A stretch of 64,000 nt of DNA from Verrucomicrobia bacterium 12-59-8 (lineage in GTDB: Bacteria > Verrucomicrobiota > Verrucomicrobiae > Verrucomicrobiales > Verrucomicrobiaceae), in assembly GCA_002279765.1 (NCBI GenBank), contig NCCR01000012.1, positions 21,897 to 85,896 on the forward strand. The letters are read 5' to 3'. This document shows, piece by piece, positions 16,801 through 24,908 of this stretch (positions are counted from its first letter, which is position 1; each line of letters begins with the position of its first letter). A program made the translations under genes and the position numbers. The notes below the pieces were generated by a model. The model saw nothing but the letters and a program-made list of their open reading frames with translations, was not told the DNA's origin and did not search any database.

Positions 16801-16902
16801 GAATCCAAGCCCGACGAAAAACTCAACCCCGCCGAACTCGCCGCCTGGACCATGGTGGCCAATCTGGTCCTCAATCTCGACGAAGTGGTGACCAAGGGGT
16901 GA
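13825..16902 (+). CDS. Secreted Planctomycete-type cytochrome c / DUF1549 / DUF1553 (PSD1) protein
   Basis: A 1025-residue secreted protein with a signal peptide (residues 1-19). Its N-terminal PSCyt1 domain has a haem c site, CFACH at residues 36-40. Next is a DUF1549 (PSCyt2) part, with a Y-W-L-D-A-A-R-Y-A-D-T-H-G motif near residue 220. A middle segment (roughly residues 410-570) looks like a beta-sandwich insert with W-x-x-x-W-G-Q-E-G. The C-terminal DUF1553 (PSD1) domain has V-E-V-N-R-L-W-Q-Q-F-F-G-I-G-L-V near 730 and R-R-E-R-S-N-T-P-L-Q-A-L-T near 910. These proteins are widespread in Planctomycetes and Verrucomicrobia and are suggested to take part in degrading sulfated or complex polysaccharides. 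The usual DUF1501 partner gene is not downstream here. ATG 13825 begins the signal peptide. Confidence 0.88.
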   Translation: MLIRAFIVSAALTATASAAAKLDFNRDIRPILSDNCFACHGLDAKKRKADLRLDVAEVAYKAIEGVFPIKPGSPEASSIIQRILTKDEDEVMPPPDSNKHITPSQVEILQRWIKEGAEFKKHWAFESPVKATPPVVKGPVQNGIDAFIQDRLAKDGLAPSAGASKETLIRRVTLDLTGLPPTLAEVDAFIADTTPDAYEKVVSRLLKSERYGEHMGRYWLDAARYADTHGLHLDNERSMWPYRDWVVRAFNANLPYDQFTIWQLAGDLLPNATVDQQIASGFNRCNVTTSEGGSINEEFIFRYAVDRADSTVAVWMGLTAGCAVCHDHKFDPISQKEFYSLYAFFNSAADPAMDGNILLTPPILRLSTAAQKKQLAELDQNIAAAQTKIRAAIQTLNYTDPATQTPPPPVQNSELAWFDDAFPAGAKVESSGEPTQLITKDKGPVFSGTTSLKRTATGVAQDFFASGAKFDIPPNGKLSVQCYIDPANPPKAIMLQFHTAGWNHRAVWGQEGAIPFGQVRTPEKVQMGELPKAGEWVKLEVPAEKLGLKPGIKVNGYAFTQFGGTVYWDRLAMTSRVDPAKDPQWSWSKWIEKNQGKRVAELPNDLQTLVRGKKPAEWPEKEATRLKEWWFENEYQGARSLVEGARGEKLALESKKKTLDDVIPATFIMADLPEKRDSFVMERGQYDKPKDKVIRGTPAIFPPLPAQADYTRLDLAKWLVAPQHPLTARVEVNRLWQQFFGIGLVKTSNDFGSQGEPPSHPELLDWLAVTFHESGWDMKAFVRMIVTSHTYRQSAQCSDLVMQKDPENRLLARGPRFRLDAEAVRDQALFVSGLLSPKIGGKGVKPYQPENIWEPVGFGGSNTRNYIQDHGESLYRRSLYTFWKRTAPPPNMTSFDAPNRESYCLRRERSNTPLQALTLMNDIQFFEASRNFAQHVMQANTSTDARITALFRTATGRYPSAQEAEIIRQDFTKQLAAYTAKPEEAKKAITYGESKPDEKLNPAELAAWTMVANLVLNLDEVVTKG

Positions 16903-16908
16903 TGCTCT

Positions 16909-17292
16909 TCACCCCTCAAACTCCGTCTCCCGATCCGCTGACGAAAAGCAGATGATCATCTCCGCGTCCGTGCCATCCAGCGCACACGCATTGTGCCATT
17001 GACCGGCAGGAATGGAGATCGTGTCACCGGGATTGAGGAGAAACTTCTGATCCCCAAGACTGTGCTCCAGTCTGCCCGAAAGAAGATGCAGGATTTCATC
17101 ACAGTTCGGATGCCGATGACGCGGGTTCGCCTGGCCTGCGGGGATGATCACATGCCCCAGAGTCGTCGCGCTTGAGTTGCCCATCTCACGAGAGGCCAGC
17201 CAAGTGAGTTTTCCCCAGGGCTGGTCAATCAAAAGGCCTTCGGAAAACGTGCGGATAGGAGAACCGTCCATGATGTCTGTCATGATTCCCAT
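16909..17292 (-). CDS. Cupin-domain protein
   Basis: A 127-residue single-domain cupin. Cupin motif 1 is present as R-H-R-H-P-N-C-D-E-I-L-H-L-L-S-G, giving H-x-H-x4-E for metal binding. Motif 2 is P-G-D-T-I-S-I-P-A-G-Q-W-H-N, with its His. The N-terminal third is a less conserved lead with a W-x-L-A-S-R stretch. Such small cupins are often isomerases, dioxygenases or binding proteins; the metal site looks intact but no reaction can be named. Three possible ATG starts (17292, 17283, 17271) lie in the first 22 bases. It converges on the preceding PSD1 gene with a 6-bp gap. Beyond it is a short region with a strong hairpin before the PelA-like gene. Confidence 0.8.
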   Translation of the reverse strand: MGIMTDIMDGSPIRTFSEGLLIDQPWGKLTWLASREMGNSSATTLGHVIIPAGQANPRHRHPNCDEILHLLSGRLEHSLGDQKFLLNPGDTISIPAGQWHNACALDGTDAEMIICFSSADRETEFEG

Positions 17293-17348
17293 GACGAAGA
17301 ATTTGGCGACTGATTTTTGAGTTCTGTCAGCGAGGTAAGTTGTTTGTA

Positions 17349-17371
17349 AAGCAATGCTTAGAGCATTGCTT
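17349..17371. repeat. Perfect 10-bp hairpin
   Basis: AAGCAATGCT-tag-AGCATTGCTT is a perfect inverted repeat with a 3-nt loop, 60 bp before the ATG of the PelA-like gene. It has no T-tract, so it is not an ordinary terminator. It could be a protein-binding site or a 5'-UTR hairpin. Confidence 0.4.
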
Positions 17372-17432
17372 ACAGTTATTGAAACTCTATCGTGACAGTG
17401 TTCGCAGTTCTGAAAGCCAAACGCACCCTGTC

Positions 17433-20144
17433 ATGCACCCCGCTTCACTCACCACCCGGTTCACGCGCTCTTCATCCGGCCTGCTGTCGAAACTCTGGGT
17501 CGTGGGCCTCTTGGGACTGATGGGAGCCCCAGGAATGGCAGCGGATCTGCCCGCCTATCGCAGCCTGTTCGTCGATCAATCGCCGCGTCCGGATGCCCAC
17601 TCTCTCACCGCCTTCGACCTGTCCATTTTGAATCCAATGGCGGAGCTCGACATGGAGCCCGGTCATGCGCTGGGGAATCACTACTTCGCACTGCTCGACG
17701 TCGCTCACTTCCACACCGGAACCCGTGCCGCCATGCAGAGCGCAGACCGTCAGGTGTCCTCAAAACCTTCCGCTTCGGACCAGCACATCCGCATCGTCGA
17801 TCCCACGGACACCCAATGGATCTCATGGGTCGTCGAAGCCCTCGCCGACCCGGCGGCAAAAAAAGGTTTCGACGGCTTTGTCCTCAGCTTCGGCGCTGAA
17901 GCCACCACTCCAGCAGCGCGCACCGCCGTTCTCTCGCTTGCCGCCACCCTGCACCAGCGTTATCCCGACAAGCATCTGCTCCTCGATCTCCGACTCGACC
18001 TCGGCGTTGAAGCCGTTCACGTCGCCAATGGCTTTCTCGCCCTCGGCGTTTACACCCGCGAAGGCAGAAACGGCGTGGCAGACTGGACGTCCATCGCGGA
18101 AACACAGCGCCTAACACGCCTCATTCGCACCGTGCAGATGCAAGGCATGCACGTCTTTGCCGTGGAATATGCCTCGGCCGATGACCGCGCCGCCTGCCGC
18201 GAGGCCGCGCAGCGTCTCACCAGTCTTGGCCCCCTTCCTTTCATCACCACCCCGGCACTGAGCGGAGTCAATCTTGGCCCTCTGGAGGAAGTCTCCCGCC
18301 GCGTGCTGGTGCTGCATGGCTGGGATGAAAAACACGTCGGCGAGAAATCCGCCCCCGCTGCAACCACCCTCACCTCTCGCCTCCTCCGTCAGTCCCTGGA
18401 ATGGCTGGGCTGCGAACTCGATTTCCGCGCTGCCAGTGGCACCAGCTTCCTGCCGGCAGACCACGATTTCGCCGCCGTCATTCTCGACTCCAGCCTGGTC
18501 CTCAGCCCTGAACAGCAGACGACCCTGGCCGCCTGGCTGCCCTCGCTGCGTGCTCGCAAAATCCCCCTGCTCCTCACCGGCATGCCATGGACGGACAGCT
18601 CCGCCCTCCATCACGCCATGCAGCACCTCGGCCTCGGTGGCAGCGCCAGGCCCGCAACACGTCTCGTCAAAACGAACGTGGTCGCCATGGATTCCTCCCT
18701 GCTGCGCGTGAACACAAACATCACCGCTCGCTCGCTCGGCTTTCTCGACCTCGAAGCCCCCGCAGACGCCCACATCGTCCTGGGCCTGCATGGTCGGGAT
18801 GCCATGGGTTCCGAGCATCACTTTGATCAGGCCTTCCTCACTAGCTGGGGCGGCGCATGGATTGATCCAGCCGCTCAGTCCGCCACCTCACAGCTCGACC
18901 GTCCAGCCTTCCTCGCCCAATGGCTGGGTGCAGACTACAACCTCCCGGTACCCGACACCACCACTCGCACCGGCCGTCGGGTGTTTTACAGCCACATCGA
19001 CAGCACCGGTTTCTCCACCCCTTCCACACTTCCCGGCTTCCCGCTGTGCTCCGAGGTCATGCGTGACCGCATCCTCGACCGCTTTCTGCTGCCAGTCACC
19101 GTTTCCGTTTGCGAAGCCGAAATGCGTGCCTGGTTTCCCGGACAGCAGGCCGGCGAGGCCGCGCGGCTCGAACACGTCGCCCGCAGTATTTTCGAAATGC
19201 TGCAGGTCCAGGCGGCTTCCAGCTCCCTTTCTCGCCCTGCCCAATGGACCGCTGGCATCGACATCACCAGCAAGCTCAATGACCGGGCCAAAACCACCCG
19301 TCGCGACATGGAGCGCGAGATCGCCGGCTCCATGAGCTACATCCATCGCCGCCTGCTGCCGCTGGGCAAGGAGGTGAGCCTCATGCTCTGGCCTGCCAAT
19401 GCCACCCCCACCTCCGAAGCTCTGCGCTACTGCCGCGCCATGAACGTTGAAAACCTTCCGACGACATCCAGCGTTGATCCCAGCGCCGCTGCTGCAGCCT
19501 TTCCCAATTCCATTCGCCTGGAGCCGTTCGCTCTACGCTGCAGCTTCGCGGATGTACGCACCGAAGCAGGCATCGCTTCACTCGAGAAAAAATTCGATGC
19601 CTGCGCTGGCGAGCCGCTCCACGCCATGACCGCCGCCGCTTATGCCGCCAGTGTGCGCGATTCCCGGCACACCCGCATCCTGCGTGCCGCAGCGAATCAC
19701 TGGATCATCATGAATGCCGGTGACTGCCGCACCCTGCGCCTGCCCGTGACCGCCGGCCGGCCTGACATGGCGCGCTGCCAGGGAGTTTCGGGCTACACTG
19801 TGCATCAGGGCCAGCTCTACATCCACACCATGGGCAGAGCGCGCACCGAACTCGTGCTCACCAAGGACAAACCTACGCAGCACATTCATCTCGCGGAATG
19901 CAGCACCGCAGTTTCGTTCTTTGAGCTGACCTCACGCCGCGCCACCTTCCAGGTGTGCGATCTGCGTCCCGTGGAAATCGTGCTGGGTGGTTTTGAGCCG
20001 CGTGGACAATGCGCCTATCTCGAAAACGGCCGTCCTTACACTGCAAACGCGGATGTGAACGGCATCGTTCATCTCGAAGTCGCCTGCCGTTCCACCGTTT
20101 CCCTCCAGTCCCTGCCCCCCGCCACGCACGCGGCCATGCGCTAA
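17433..20144 (+). CDS. PelA-like exported protein with apparently lost catalytic residues
   Basis: A 903-residue protein close to the length of Pseudomonas PelA (about 950). Residues 19-37 form a signal sequence. Residues 45-275 look like a GH114-type barrel, and 505-720 resemble the PelA deacetylase region: P-V-P-D-T-T-T-R-T-G-R-R-V (505-517), H-I-D-S-T-G-F (521-527) and R-E-I-A-G-S-M-S-Y-I-H-R-R-L (627-640). PelA is the periplasmic hydrolase/deacetylase of Pel exopolysaccharide. From memory, PelA's metal ligands are D-G-D and the two His of S-H-S-Y-S-H-P. Here they read D-S-T and S-S-S-L-S-R-P (596-602), and the GH114-type F-L-D-T-x-D reads F-V-L-S-F-G (149-154). Both active sites thus look dead, though the fold markers persist. 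ATG 17433 begins the signal peptide; an upstream TTG at 17340 is not favoured. A TPR gene follows 24 bp later. Confidence 0.6.
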   Translation: MHPASLTTRFTRSSSGLLSKLWVVGLLGLMGAPGMAADLPAYRSLFVDQSPRPDAHSLTAFDLSILNPMAELDMEPGHALGNHYFALLDVAHFHTGTRAAMQSADRQVSSKPSASDQHIRIVDPTDTQWISWVVEALADPAAKKGFDGFVLSFGAEATTPAARTAVLSLAATLHQRYPDKHLLLDLRLDLGVEAVHVANGFLALGVYTREGRNGVADWTSIAETQRLTRLIRTVQMQGMHVFAVEYASADDRAACREAAQRLTSLGPLPFITTPALSGVNLGPLEEVSRRVLVLHGWDEKHVGEKSAPAATTLTSRLLRQSLEWLGCELDFRAASGTSFLPADHDFAAVILDSSLVLSPEQQTTLAAWLPSLRARKIPLLLTGMPWTDSSALHHAMQHLGLGGSARPATRLVKTNVVAMDSSLLRVNTNITARSLGFLDLEAPADAHIVLGLHGRDAMGSEHHFDQAFLTSWGGAWIDPAAQSATSQLDRPAFLAQWLGADYNLPVPDTTTRTGRRVFYSHIDSTGFSTPSTLPGFPLCSEVMRDRILDRFLLPVTVSVCEAEMRAWFPGQQAGEAARLEHVARSIFEMLQVQAASSSLSRPAQWTAGIDITSKLNDRAKTTRRDMEREIAGSMSYIHRRLLPLGKEVSLMLWPANATPTSEALRYCRAMNVENLPTTSSVDPSAAAAAFPNSIRLEPFALRCSFADVRTEAGIASLEKKFDACAGEPLHAMTAAAYAASVRDSRHTRILRAAANHWIIMNAGDCRTLRLPVTAGRPDMARCQGVSGYTVHQGQLYIHTMGRARTELVLTKDKPTQHIHLAECSTAVSFFELTSRRATFQVCDLRPVEIVLGGFEPRGQCAYLENGRPYTANADVNGIVHLEVACRSTVSLQSLPPATHAAMR

Positions 20145-20168
20145 GCCCCTCATCTGTTCCGAGCCCTC

Positions 20169-21854
20169 ATGTCACGCACTTTCCGCCAGGCCTCCCTGCT
20201 CATCTTTTCCTACTCCATGCTCGCCATTGCATGGGGCTGGCGCCTGCATGCGAACAATGCGCCGCCGCCCAGGGAAAACCCGCTGTTGGATGCCACACGC
20301 ACCACCATCGCCGCCAGCCTCGCACGTGCTCCCAGGCCTTTGCAGCAGCCTGCCATGTTTCAACTCGCAATGCTACCGGATCATGAATTGGAGGCGCTGC
20401 ACACCTGGCAAAAAGCGGTGCCTGAGCAGCGGATACGCCAGCTCACGGTGCAGCAGGGGCCGCTCCATACACCCTGCCCGCTGAACACTGCGCTGCTGTT
20501 CATCGAACTCACGCGTGCTGACGCTCCACTCATCGATGACAGCCGCCTGCTCGTCTCCGCCTCCGGCGACCGCATCGAAGAGCCCCAGAAAATCGAAGCG
20601 CTCGAACTGCTCGCATCACAGGCTCTTACGACCAACGAACTCAGCCTCGCTGTCGAAATCCATGAGCGTGTGTGCGAATCTCCTGCCGCCACCTGGCAGA
20701 ATGTGCTGAACCTCACCGAAGCAGCTCGCTTCGCCCGGCGTCCGGCGGCGGCCTTGCGGGTCGTGAATGACTGGCTCGGTGAAGCGCAACTCCGTCTCGA
20801 CGAGGCTCAACGTGCAGCCGCACTCGATCTGCAGATCACCCTTCTGCTCGAAGGCACGCGTTATGCCGAAGCCAGCCGTGTCTCGCTCGATGCGCTGCGT
20901 GAACTGAAACCCACAGACGCCATCCCTCCGCGCCTCATGCAGCGGGCGCTGCTTGCCACACGGGCTGCGGGAGAATCCGCCGAGCTGCTGCCCTGGATCG
21001 AGCGCCAGTTGCGCTCTTGCGCCGACCATCAGCGCTCGTTGCCAAATCTCGCTTCAGGAACGGCCATCGACCCTGCATACCGCCACTGGCTGAGCGAGGG
21101 TGCCAGCATTGCCGATCTCAATCATCAGACCAGCATCGCCTGCGAGCTCTTCTTTCGCCTCGCAGCCAGCGGTGAAACACAGGTGCTGGCCCGTTTGCAC
21201 GCGCTGGCGACCCAGATCGGACGCGGCAAAGATCTCAAGGATGTGCTTGCCCGTCTGCAAGCCCGTTTCTCCCCCCTGCAACTGGCGCAAGTGCTGGCAG
21301 ATGGCGATGCACCTGCGGCGGCTCGTGCACTGCTCTCTCCCCATCTCCAATCATCGCCTGATGACCGCCAAGGCTGGCGCCTGCTTACACAGATCGACAT
21401 CATGCTGCGCGGAGAATCCTCTGCCCCAATGCTGTGGGAGGGCTTTCTCAAACGCTTTCCGGACGATGTCTCTGCTTTGCAGCACCTCGCCAAGTTGCAG
21501 GTTTCTGCCCTGCAGCCTTCCCAAGCCCTGCGCACACTGCAGTCCATTCCCGGCGCGCAGCTCGATGAAGCCACGCTGCGCCAGATCACCGGTCTTGCCA
21601 TCCAACTGAATGACATTCCCGCCGCTCATCGCGCCCAGCAGCTCCTCGTCGAATCATCTCCACAACCCGCTGTCAGCGATGTCCTCGCTCTCGCCACCAC
21701 CACCCTTCAGCACCATGATGTGGTCGCGGCCCATGCAGCTTTGACCGAAGCTGTCGCCAAACTTCCCGCCGGAACCGAATTCCACCAATCCCTCACGACC
21801 ACATCCGCCATCGGTGAAGCCTCCCACTTCAGCACTGCGGCCAAGGCAGAGTGA
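20169..21854 (+). CDS. Membrane-anchored TPR-repeat protein (possible PelB-like partner)
   Basis: A 561-residue protein with one hydrophobic segment at residues 9-24 that could be an uncleaved anchor or signal. The remainder is almost entirely alpha-helical with a Leu/Ala-rich pattern of paired helices, in places with TPR spacing (for example A-L-R-V-V-N-D-W-L and A-R-A-L-L-S-P-H-L-Q-S-S-P-D-D). It follows the PelA-like gene by 24 bp. In Pel operons PelB has a TPR periplasmic domain and a C-terminal outer-membrane barrel. Here there is no barrel, so the protein would match only the N-terminal half. The Pel-type partnership is inferred from context; the TPR nature is the part seen. Alternatives are any general scaffolding TPR protein. 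Confidence 0.5.
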   Translation: MSRTFRQASLLIFSYSMLAIAWGWRLHANNAPPPRENPLLDATRTTIAASLARAPRPLQQPAMFQLAMLPDHELEALHTWQKAVPEQRIRQLTVQQGPLHTPCPLNTALLFIELTRADAPLIDDSRLLVSASGDRIEEPQKIEALELLASQALTTNELSLAVEIHERVCESPAATWQNVLNLTEAARFARRPAAALRVVNDWLGEAQLRLDEAQRAAALDLQITLLLEGTRYAEASRVSLDALRELKPTDAIPPRLMQRALLATRAAGESAELLPWIERQLRSCADHQRSLPNLASGTAIDPAYRHWLSEGASIADLNHQTSIACELFFRLAASGETQVLARLHALATQIGRGKDLKDVLARLQARFSPLQLAQVLADGDAPAAARALLSPHLQSSPDDRQGWRLLTQIDIMLRGESSAPMLWEGFLKRFPDDVSALQHLAKLQVSALQPSQALRTLQSIPGAQLDEATLRQITGLAIQLNDIPAAHRAQQLLVESSPQPAVSDVLALATTTLQHHDVVAAHAALTEAVAKLPAGTEFHQSLTTTSAIGEASHFSTAAKAE

Positions 21855-21904
21855 GGAAAATAATGCACGCTTGATTAGTCCAGTCTGTCCGTCACATTCT
21901 GCAC

Positions 21905-22027
21905 ATGCAACTGACAGCTGTGCTCACACCGGCAGAAGAAGGGGCGGAACTTTTTCTCGAAGAGTTTCCGCAGCGCCGCATCATCGGTCATGCGCTCATG
22001 ACAACTTTCGAACTGTCGCATGCCTAA
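21905..22027 (+). pseudogene. hicB: HicB-type antitoxin remnant with internal deletion
   Basis: A 40-codon frame reads MQLTAVLTPAEEG then A-E-L-F-L-E-E-F-P-Q and L-M-T-T-F-E-L-S. Full HicB-family antitoxins begin with such an M-x-L-T-A-V-x-x-P-A-E-E-G-G strand and close with E-L-Y-L-E-E-F-P and T-T-F-E-V, but have about 25-30 residues between these blocks (the Q-G-E-T-x-E-E-A-L region). That central part is missing here while the frame is kept, so this is best read as an in-frame deletion remnant. Its stop overlaps the HicA start by 8 bp, a usual arrangement. No DNA-binding domain is attached. It could be non-functional or a minimal variant. Confidence 0.5.
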
Positions 22028-22217
22028 ACTCCCCCATGTTTCGGACAGGGAAGCCGTACGTGCTTTGCAAAAGCTGGGTTTCGAGGTGTCCAGTCAAAAG
22101 GGCTGCCATATTGTCATGAAACGTGGCACTGATGGCTGCGTAGTTCCAAATCATCATGAAATCAAAATCGGCACGCTCGCAGGAGTCAGCGCCGAAGAAT
22201 TCATTGCCGCTCTTTGA
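22020..22217 (+). CDS. hicA: HicA-family toxin (double-stranded-RNA-binding fold), possibly inactive
   Basis: A 65-residue protein of the HicA mRNA-interferase family. It opens M-P-K-L-P-H-V-S-D-R-E-A-V-R-A-L-Q-K-L-G-F-E, and the catalytic-region His is seen in Q-K-G-C-H-I-V-M (His30; most members have Gly-Ser-His, so Ser is Cys here). A V-V-P-N-H-H-E-I-K-I-G-T-L strand follows. The usual G-T-L-R-x-I-L-x-x-A-G-I segment is shortened to G-T-L-A-G-V, about six residues fewer than a typical member. HicA normally cuts mRNA and is bound by HicB. The overlap with the damaged HicB frame suggests a decaying toxin-antitoxin locus. The fold is fairly sure, the activity is not. Confidence 0.7.
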   Translation: MPKLPHVSDREAVRALQKLGFEVSSQKGCHIVMKRGTDGCVVPNHHEIKIGTLAGVSAEEFIAAL

Positions 22218-22249
22218 GCAGGTTGAAGCTCATAGCAGACTCACTCACT

Positions 22250-22699
22250 ATGAATCCCCGTCACGCCTTCCTACTTCTTCTGCTCATCATCACCACCTCA
22301 GGTTGCAGCACACTGCCACGTGATGAATACGCCCGCCGTCAGGTTTACGAGCGCCGCTTGCACAGCCTCGAATTCCCCGTCAGCCGCGCGCGCCTCTACA
22401 AAACCCTGCGTCCCGCTTCACCCGCCTCCCCCACCGGCCAGACAGGCTCCGGCCTGCTTACCGGAAGTGAGTTTTACCGCCTGGACGACATCTTCGTGGT
22501 CGAAATGTCCGTCGTTTACAAGGCGGTGACGGGTATCGACGACTACCTCAATCCAGCGCCCACCATCGGCGGCCAGGTCCGCTCCATTCTTGATGCCTCT
22601 CGCAGCATCGAAAATTTCATGGATCGCGGCACCCCGGAGCATCCTGCGGACATCATTCAAAAAGCGCGCATCTTGAAGCGTCCGGTGCTGCGCTACTGA
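22250..22699 (+). CDS. Putative lipoprotein of unknown function
   Basis: A 149-residue lipoprotein with a clear signal: a Leu-rich core and a lipobox ending T-S-G-C at residue about 17. The mature part includes R-R-L-H-S-L-E-F-P-V, a G-S-E-F-Y-R-L-D-D-I-F-V-V-E-M-S strand pair and an I-G-G-Q-V-R-S-I-L-D-A-S-R-S-I-E-N-F helix. No family was recognised. The ATG at 22250 is the one before the signal peptide. It follows the HicA gene by 32 bp and ends 7 bp from convergent recQ. Whether it belongs with the PelA-like/TPR genes (Pel loci include a lipoprotein, PelC) cannot be decided; no PelC signature is visible. Confidence 0.6.
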   Translation: MNPRHAFLLLLLIITTSGCSTLPRDEYARRQVYERRLHSLEFPVSRARLYKTLRPASPASPTGQTGSGLLTGSEFYRLDDIFVVEMSVVYKAVTGIDDYLNPAPTIGGQVRSILDASRSIENFMDRGTPEHPADIIQKARILKRPVLRY

Positions 22700-22706
22700 T
22701 CCGGTC

Positions 22707-24860
22707 TTACCCGTGCTTTTTGATGATCTGGATGAAGTCTGGCAGGTACTCCTTCGCCTTCTTCTCACCCACACCACGGACCTTTAAACCAGCCTCAATC
22801 GTCTTGGGCTTCAGTCGCGTCATGAACTCCAGCGTTTGATTGCTGAAAATAATGTACGGCGGCACGCCCTCGGACTCCGCCACGGCCGTGCGGTGGCGCT
22901 TGAGCTTCTCAAACAACGCATCATCAAAACCGAGCTCGCGGGCGGCGAGTTCTTCGTTCATCGCGGTCTTGCCCTTCGGCTTCGCCATCGGCGCATGCAT
23001 CGACGGCCAGCGCATCTTCACATTCTCACCCTTTTTCATCACTTCCGCCCCACGTGAAGTGAGCGTGACTTTGGGATACTCGCCGCTGCTCGTCTCGATG
23101 AGACCATGCTTTTCCAGCTCGGCAAAAAGTGGGTGGAGCGCATGCGTGCCCACATCTTTGAGCAGCCCATAGGTCGTGAGCTGGTCATGCCCGGCATCCA
23201 CGATCTCTTTCGATTTGCTGCCCACCAGCATCTGAATGATGCGCCCTTTGCCGAAGCGCCCCTCCCAGCTTCCATCCGCCAGCTTCGTGGACATGCGGGC
23301 GATGCCGCTCAGCGCCTGCCGCAGCATGGTGACTTCGTCCGCCCCCCCTTCACGCGGTGGCTGCACACCTTCAGCCCGGCACACATCGCAGGTGCCGCAG
23401 GGCGTGCTTTCGCTCTCGCCGAAATAGCGCAAAATCTGCTCCTGACGGCAGGCCTTGTCGTCGTAGCACAGCTCGATCATCGCCTTGAGCTTCGAGCGGT
23501 CACGCCGGTCTTTTTCTCGCAGCGCCTCCACGTCGAATTTCAAATCTCGCGTCAGCACATTCGGCTGCAGCAGCCGTGTGCCACGGATGCGTTTGCCGGG
23601 AATGTCAAAACGCTCGATGTAGTCGTTGCGGTTCAGAAAACTGAGCGCCGATCCAATCGCCATGCTGTTCTTCGCACCAGAACGCTCCGTAATGTCATCA
23701 ATCGACGCCTGCACCTCATGGTTCGAGTCCGCCGCGTTCAGCAGGGTCTGATACACATTGCGGATGATGTCCACGCTCGGGTTGCTCCCATCAATGAAGA
23801 ACTCCTGCGTCTTGGTGTCTGCAAAATTGAAAAACAAATCGCACTGCGAAGGCTCGCCATCTCGTCCGGCACGCCCTGCTTCCTGATAGTAAGCCTCCAC
23901 GCTGCCAGGCACGTCGAAGTGTACCACAAACCGCACGTCAGAGCGGTCAATGCCCATGCCAAAGGCGTTCGTGGCCACAGCAACATCGGCCTTCTTCGTG
24001 ATGAACTTCGTCTGCCGCGACTCACGTTCCTTGTCATCCAGCCCACCATGGTATTCGATCGCCTTGAGCTTCCACGAACGCAGCTCCTCACCGACCTCCT
24101 CGACACGCTTCCGAGTGGAGCAGTAAACGATGCCCGTCTTGAACTGCGCGATGATCTTCCTCAGTCGATCATACTTGTCCGCGTTCGATTTCGTATGCGC
24201 GATGTTCAGGCTCAGGTTCGGCCGCTCGAAGCCACGAATCGTCACAAACGGGTCACGCAGCGCAAGCGTCTGCAAAATATCATCCCGCACCTCCGGCGTG
24301 GCGGTGGCGGTCAGGGCCACCACCTGCGGCCGGTCCAGCTGCGCCAGCGCCTCTCCAAGCCGCATGTAGTCCGGGCGAAAATCATGCCCCCATTGCGAGA
24401 GACAGTGCGCTTCATCCACGGCCACCAGCGCGATCTGCACCTGCCTCAGCGCATTCGTAAACGCCCGGCTGCGAAACCGCTCCGGCGCCACATAGACCAG
24501 CTTGTAGTCGCCGCGTCGCAAGGCGTCGATGCGCTCCTGCTGCTCCCCCAGCGAGATCGAACTGTTGATCAGCGTCGCAGGAATACCTCGCCTCTCCAGC
24601 GCATCCACCTGATCCTTCATCAAGGCAATCAGCGGACTCACCACCACCGTCACGCCATCCATCACCATTGCCGGAAGCTGGTAGCACAATGATTTACCGC
24701 CGCCGGTGGGCATGATCACCATCGTGTCGCGCCCGCTCAGGATGCTCGCCATCACCGTTTCCTGACCGTCCAGAAACTCGCGAAAGCCAAAATACTTCTG
24801 CAACGCCATCTTGGCGTCGTGAATGGGAGTGGAGGCAGCAGTTGGAAGAAGTTCGGACAC
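22707..24860 (-). CDS. recQ: ATP-dependent DNA helicase RecQ
   Basis: A 717-residue superfamily-2 helicase with all three RecQ parts. The helicase core has Q-x-Y-F-G-F-R-E-F at the start, Walker A P-T-G-G-G-K-S (51-57), DEAH box V-D-E-A-H-C (148-153) and R-Q-W-G-H-D-F-R-P. The second helicase domain has [10 protein letters not shown]. The RQC zinc site is C-Y-D-D-K-A-C-R with C-G-T-C-D-V-C. A C-terminal HRDC-like domain ([11 protein letters not shown] through [10 protein letters not shown]) closes the protein. It unwinds forked and recombination intermediates in repair. Start at 24860 gives the usual length. Nothing in its flanks suggests an operon with the isomerase gene, whose stop is 49 bp away on the same strand. 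Confidence 0.96.
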   Translation of the reverse strand: MSELLPTAASTPIHDAKMALQKYFGFREFLDGQETVMASILSGRDTMVIMPTGGGKSLCYQLPAMVMDGVTVVVSPLIALMKDQVDALERRGIPATLINSSISLGEQQERIDALRRGDYKLVYVAPERFRSRAFTNALRQVQIALVAVDEAHCLSQWGHDFRPDYMRLGEALAQLDRPQVVALTATATPEVRDDILQTLALRDPFVTIRGFERPNLSLNIAHTKSNADKYDRLRKIIAQFKTGIVYCSTRKRVEEVGEELRSWKLKAIEYHGGLDDKERESRQTKFITKKADVAVATNAFGMGIDRSDVRFVVHFDVPGSVEAYYQEAGRAGRDGEPSQCDLFFNFADTKTQEFFIDGSNPSVDIIRNVYQTLLNAADSNHEVQASIDDITERSGAKNSMAIGSALSFLNRNDYIERFDIPGKRIRGTRLLQPNVLTRDLKFDVEALREKDRRDRSKLKAMIELCYDDKACRQEQILRYFGESESTPCGTCDVCRAEGVQPPREGGADEVTMLRQALSGIARMSTKLADGSWEGRFGKGRIIQMLVGSKSKEIVDAGHDQLTTYGLLKDVGTHALHPLFAELEKHGLIETSSGEYPKVTLTSRGAEVMKKGENVKMRWPSMHAPMAKPKGKTAMNEELAARELGFDDALFEKLKRHRTAVAESEGVPPYIIFSNQTLEFMTRLKPKTIEAGLKVRGVGEKKAKEYLPDFIQIIKKHG

Positions 24861-24908
24861 GGACTACGCATCATGGATGCGCTGGCGGATTCCTCAACCG
24901 TACATGCT

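Noticed and set aside
23106..24692. 528-codon plus-strand open frame
   Set aside because: It is antisense to recQ and shows only the His/Arg/Leu-rich composition of a GC-rich shadow frame.
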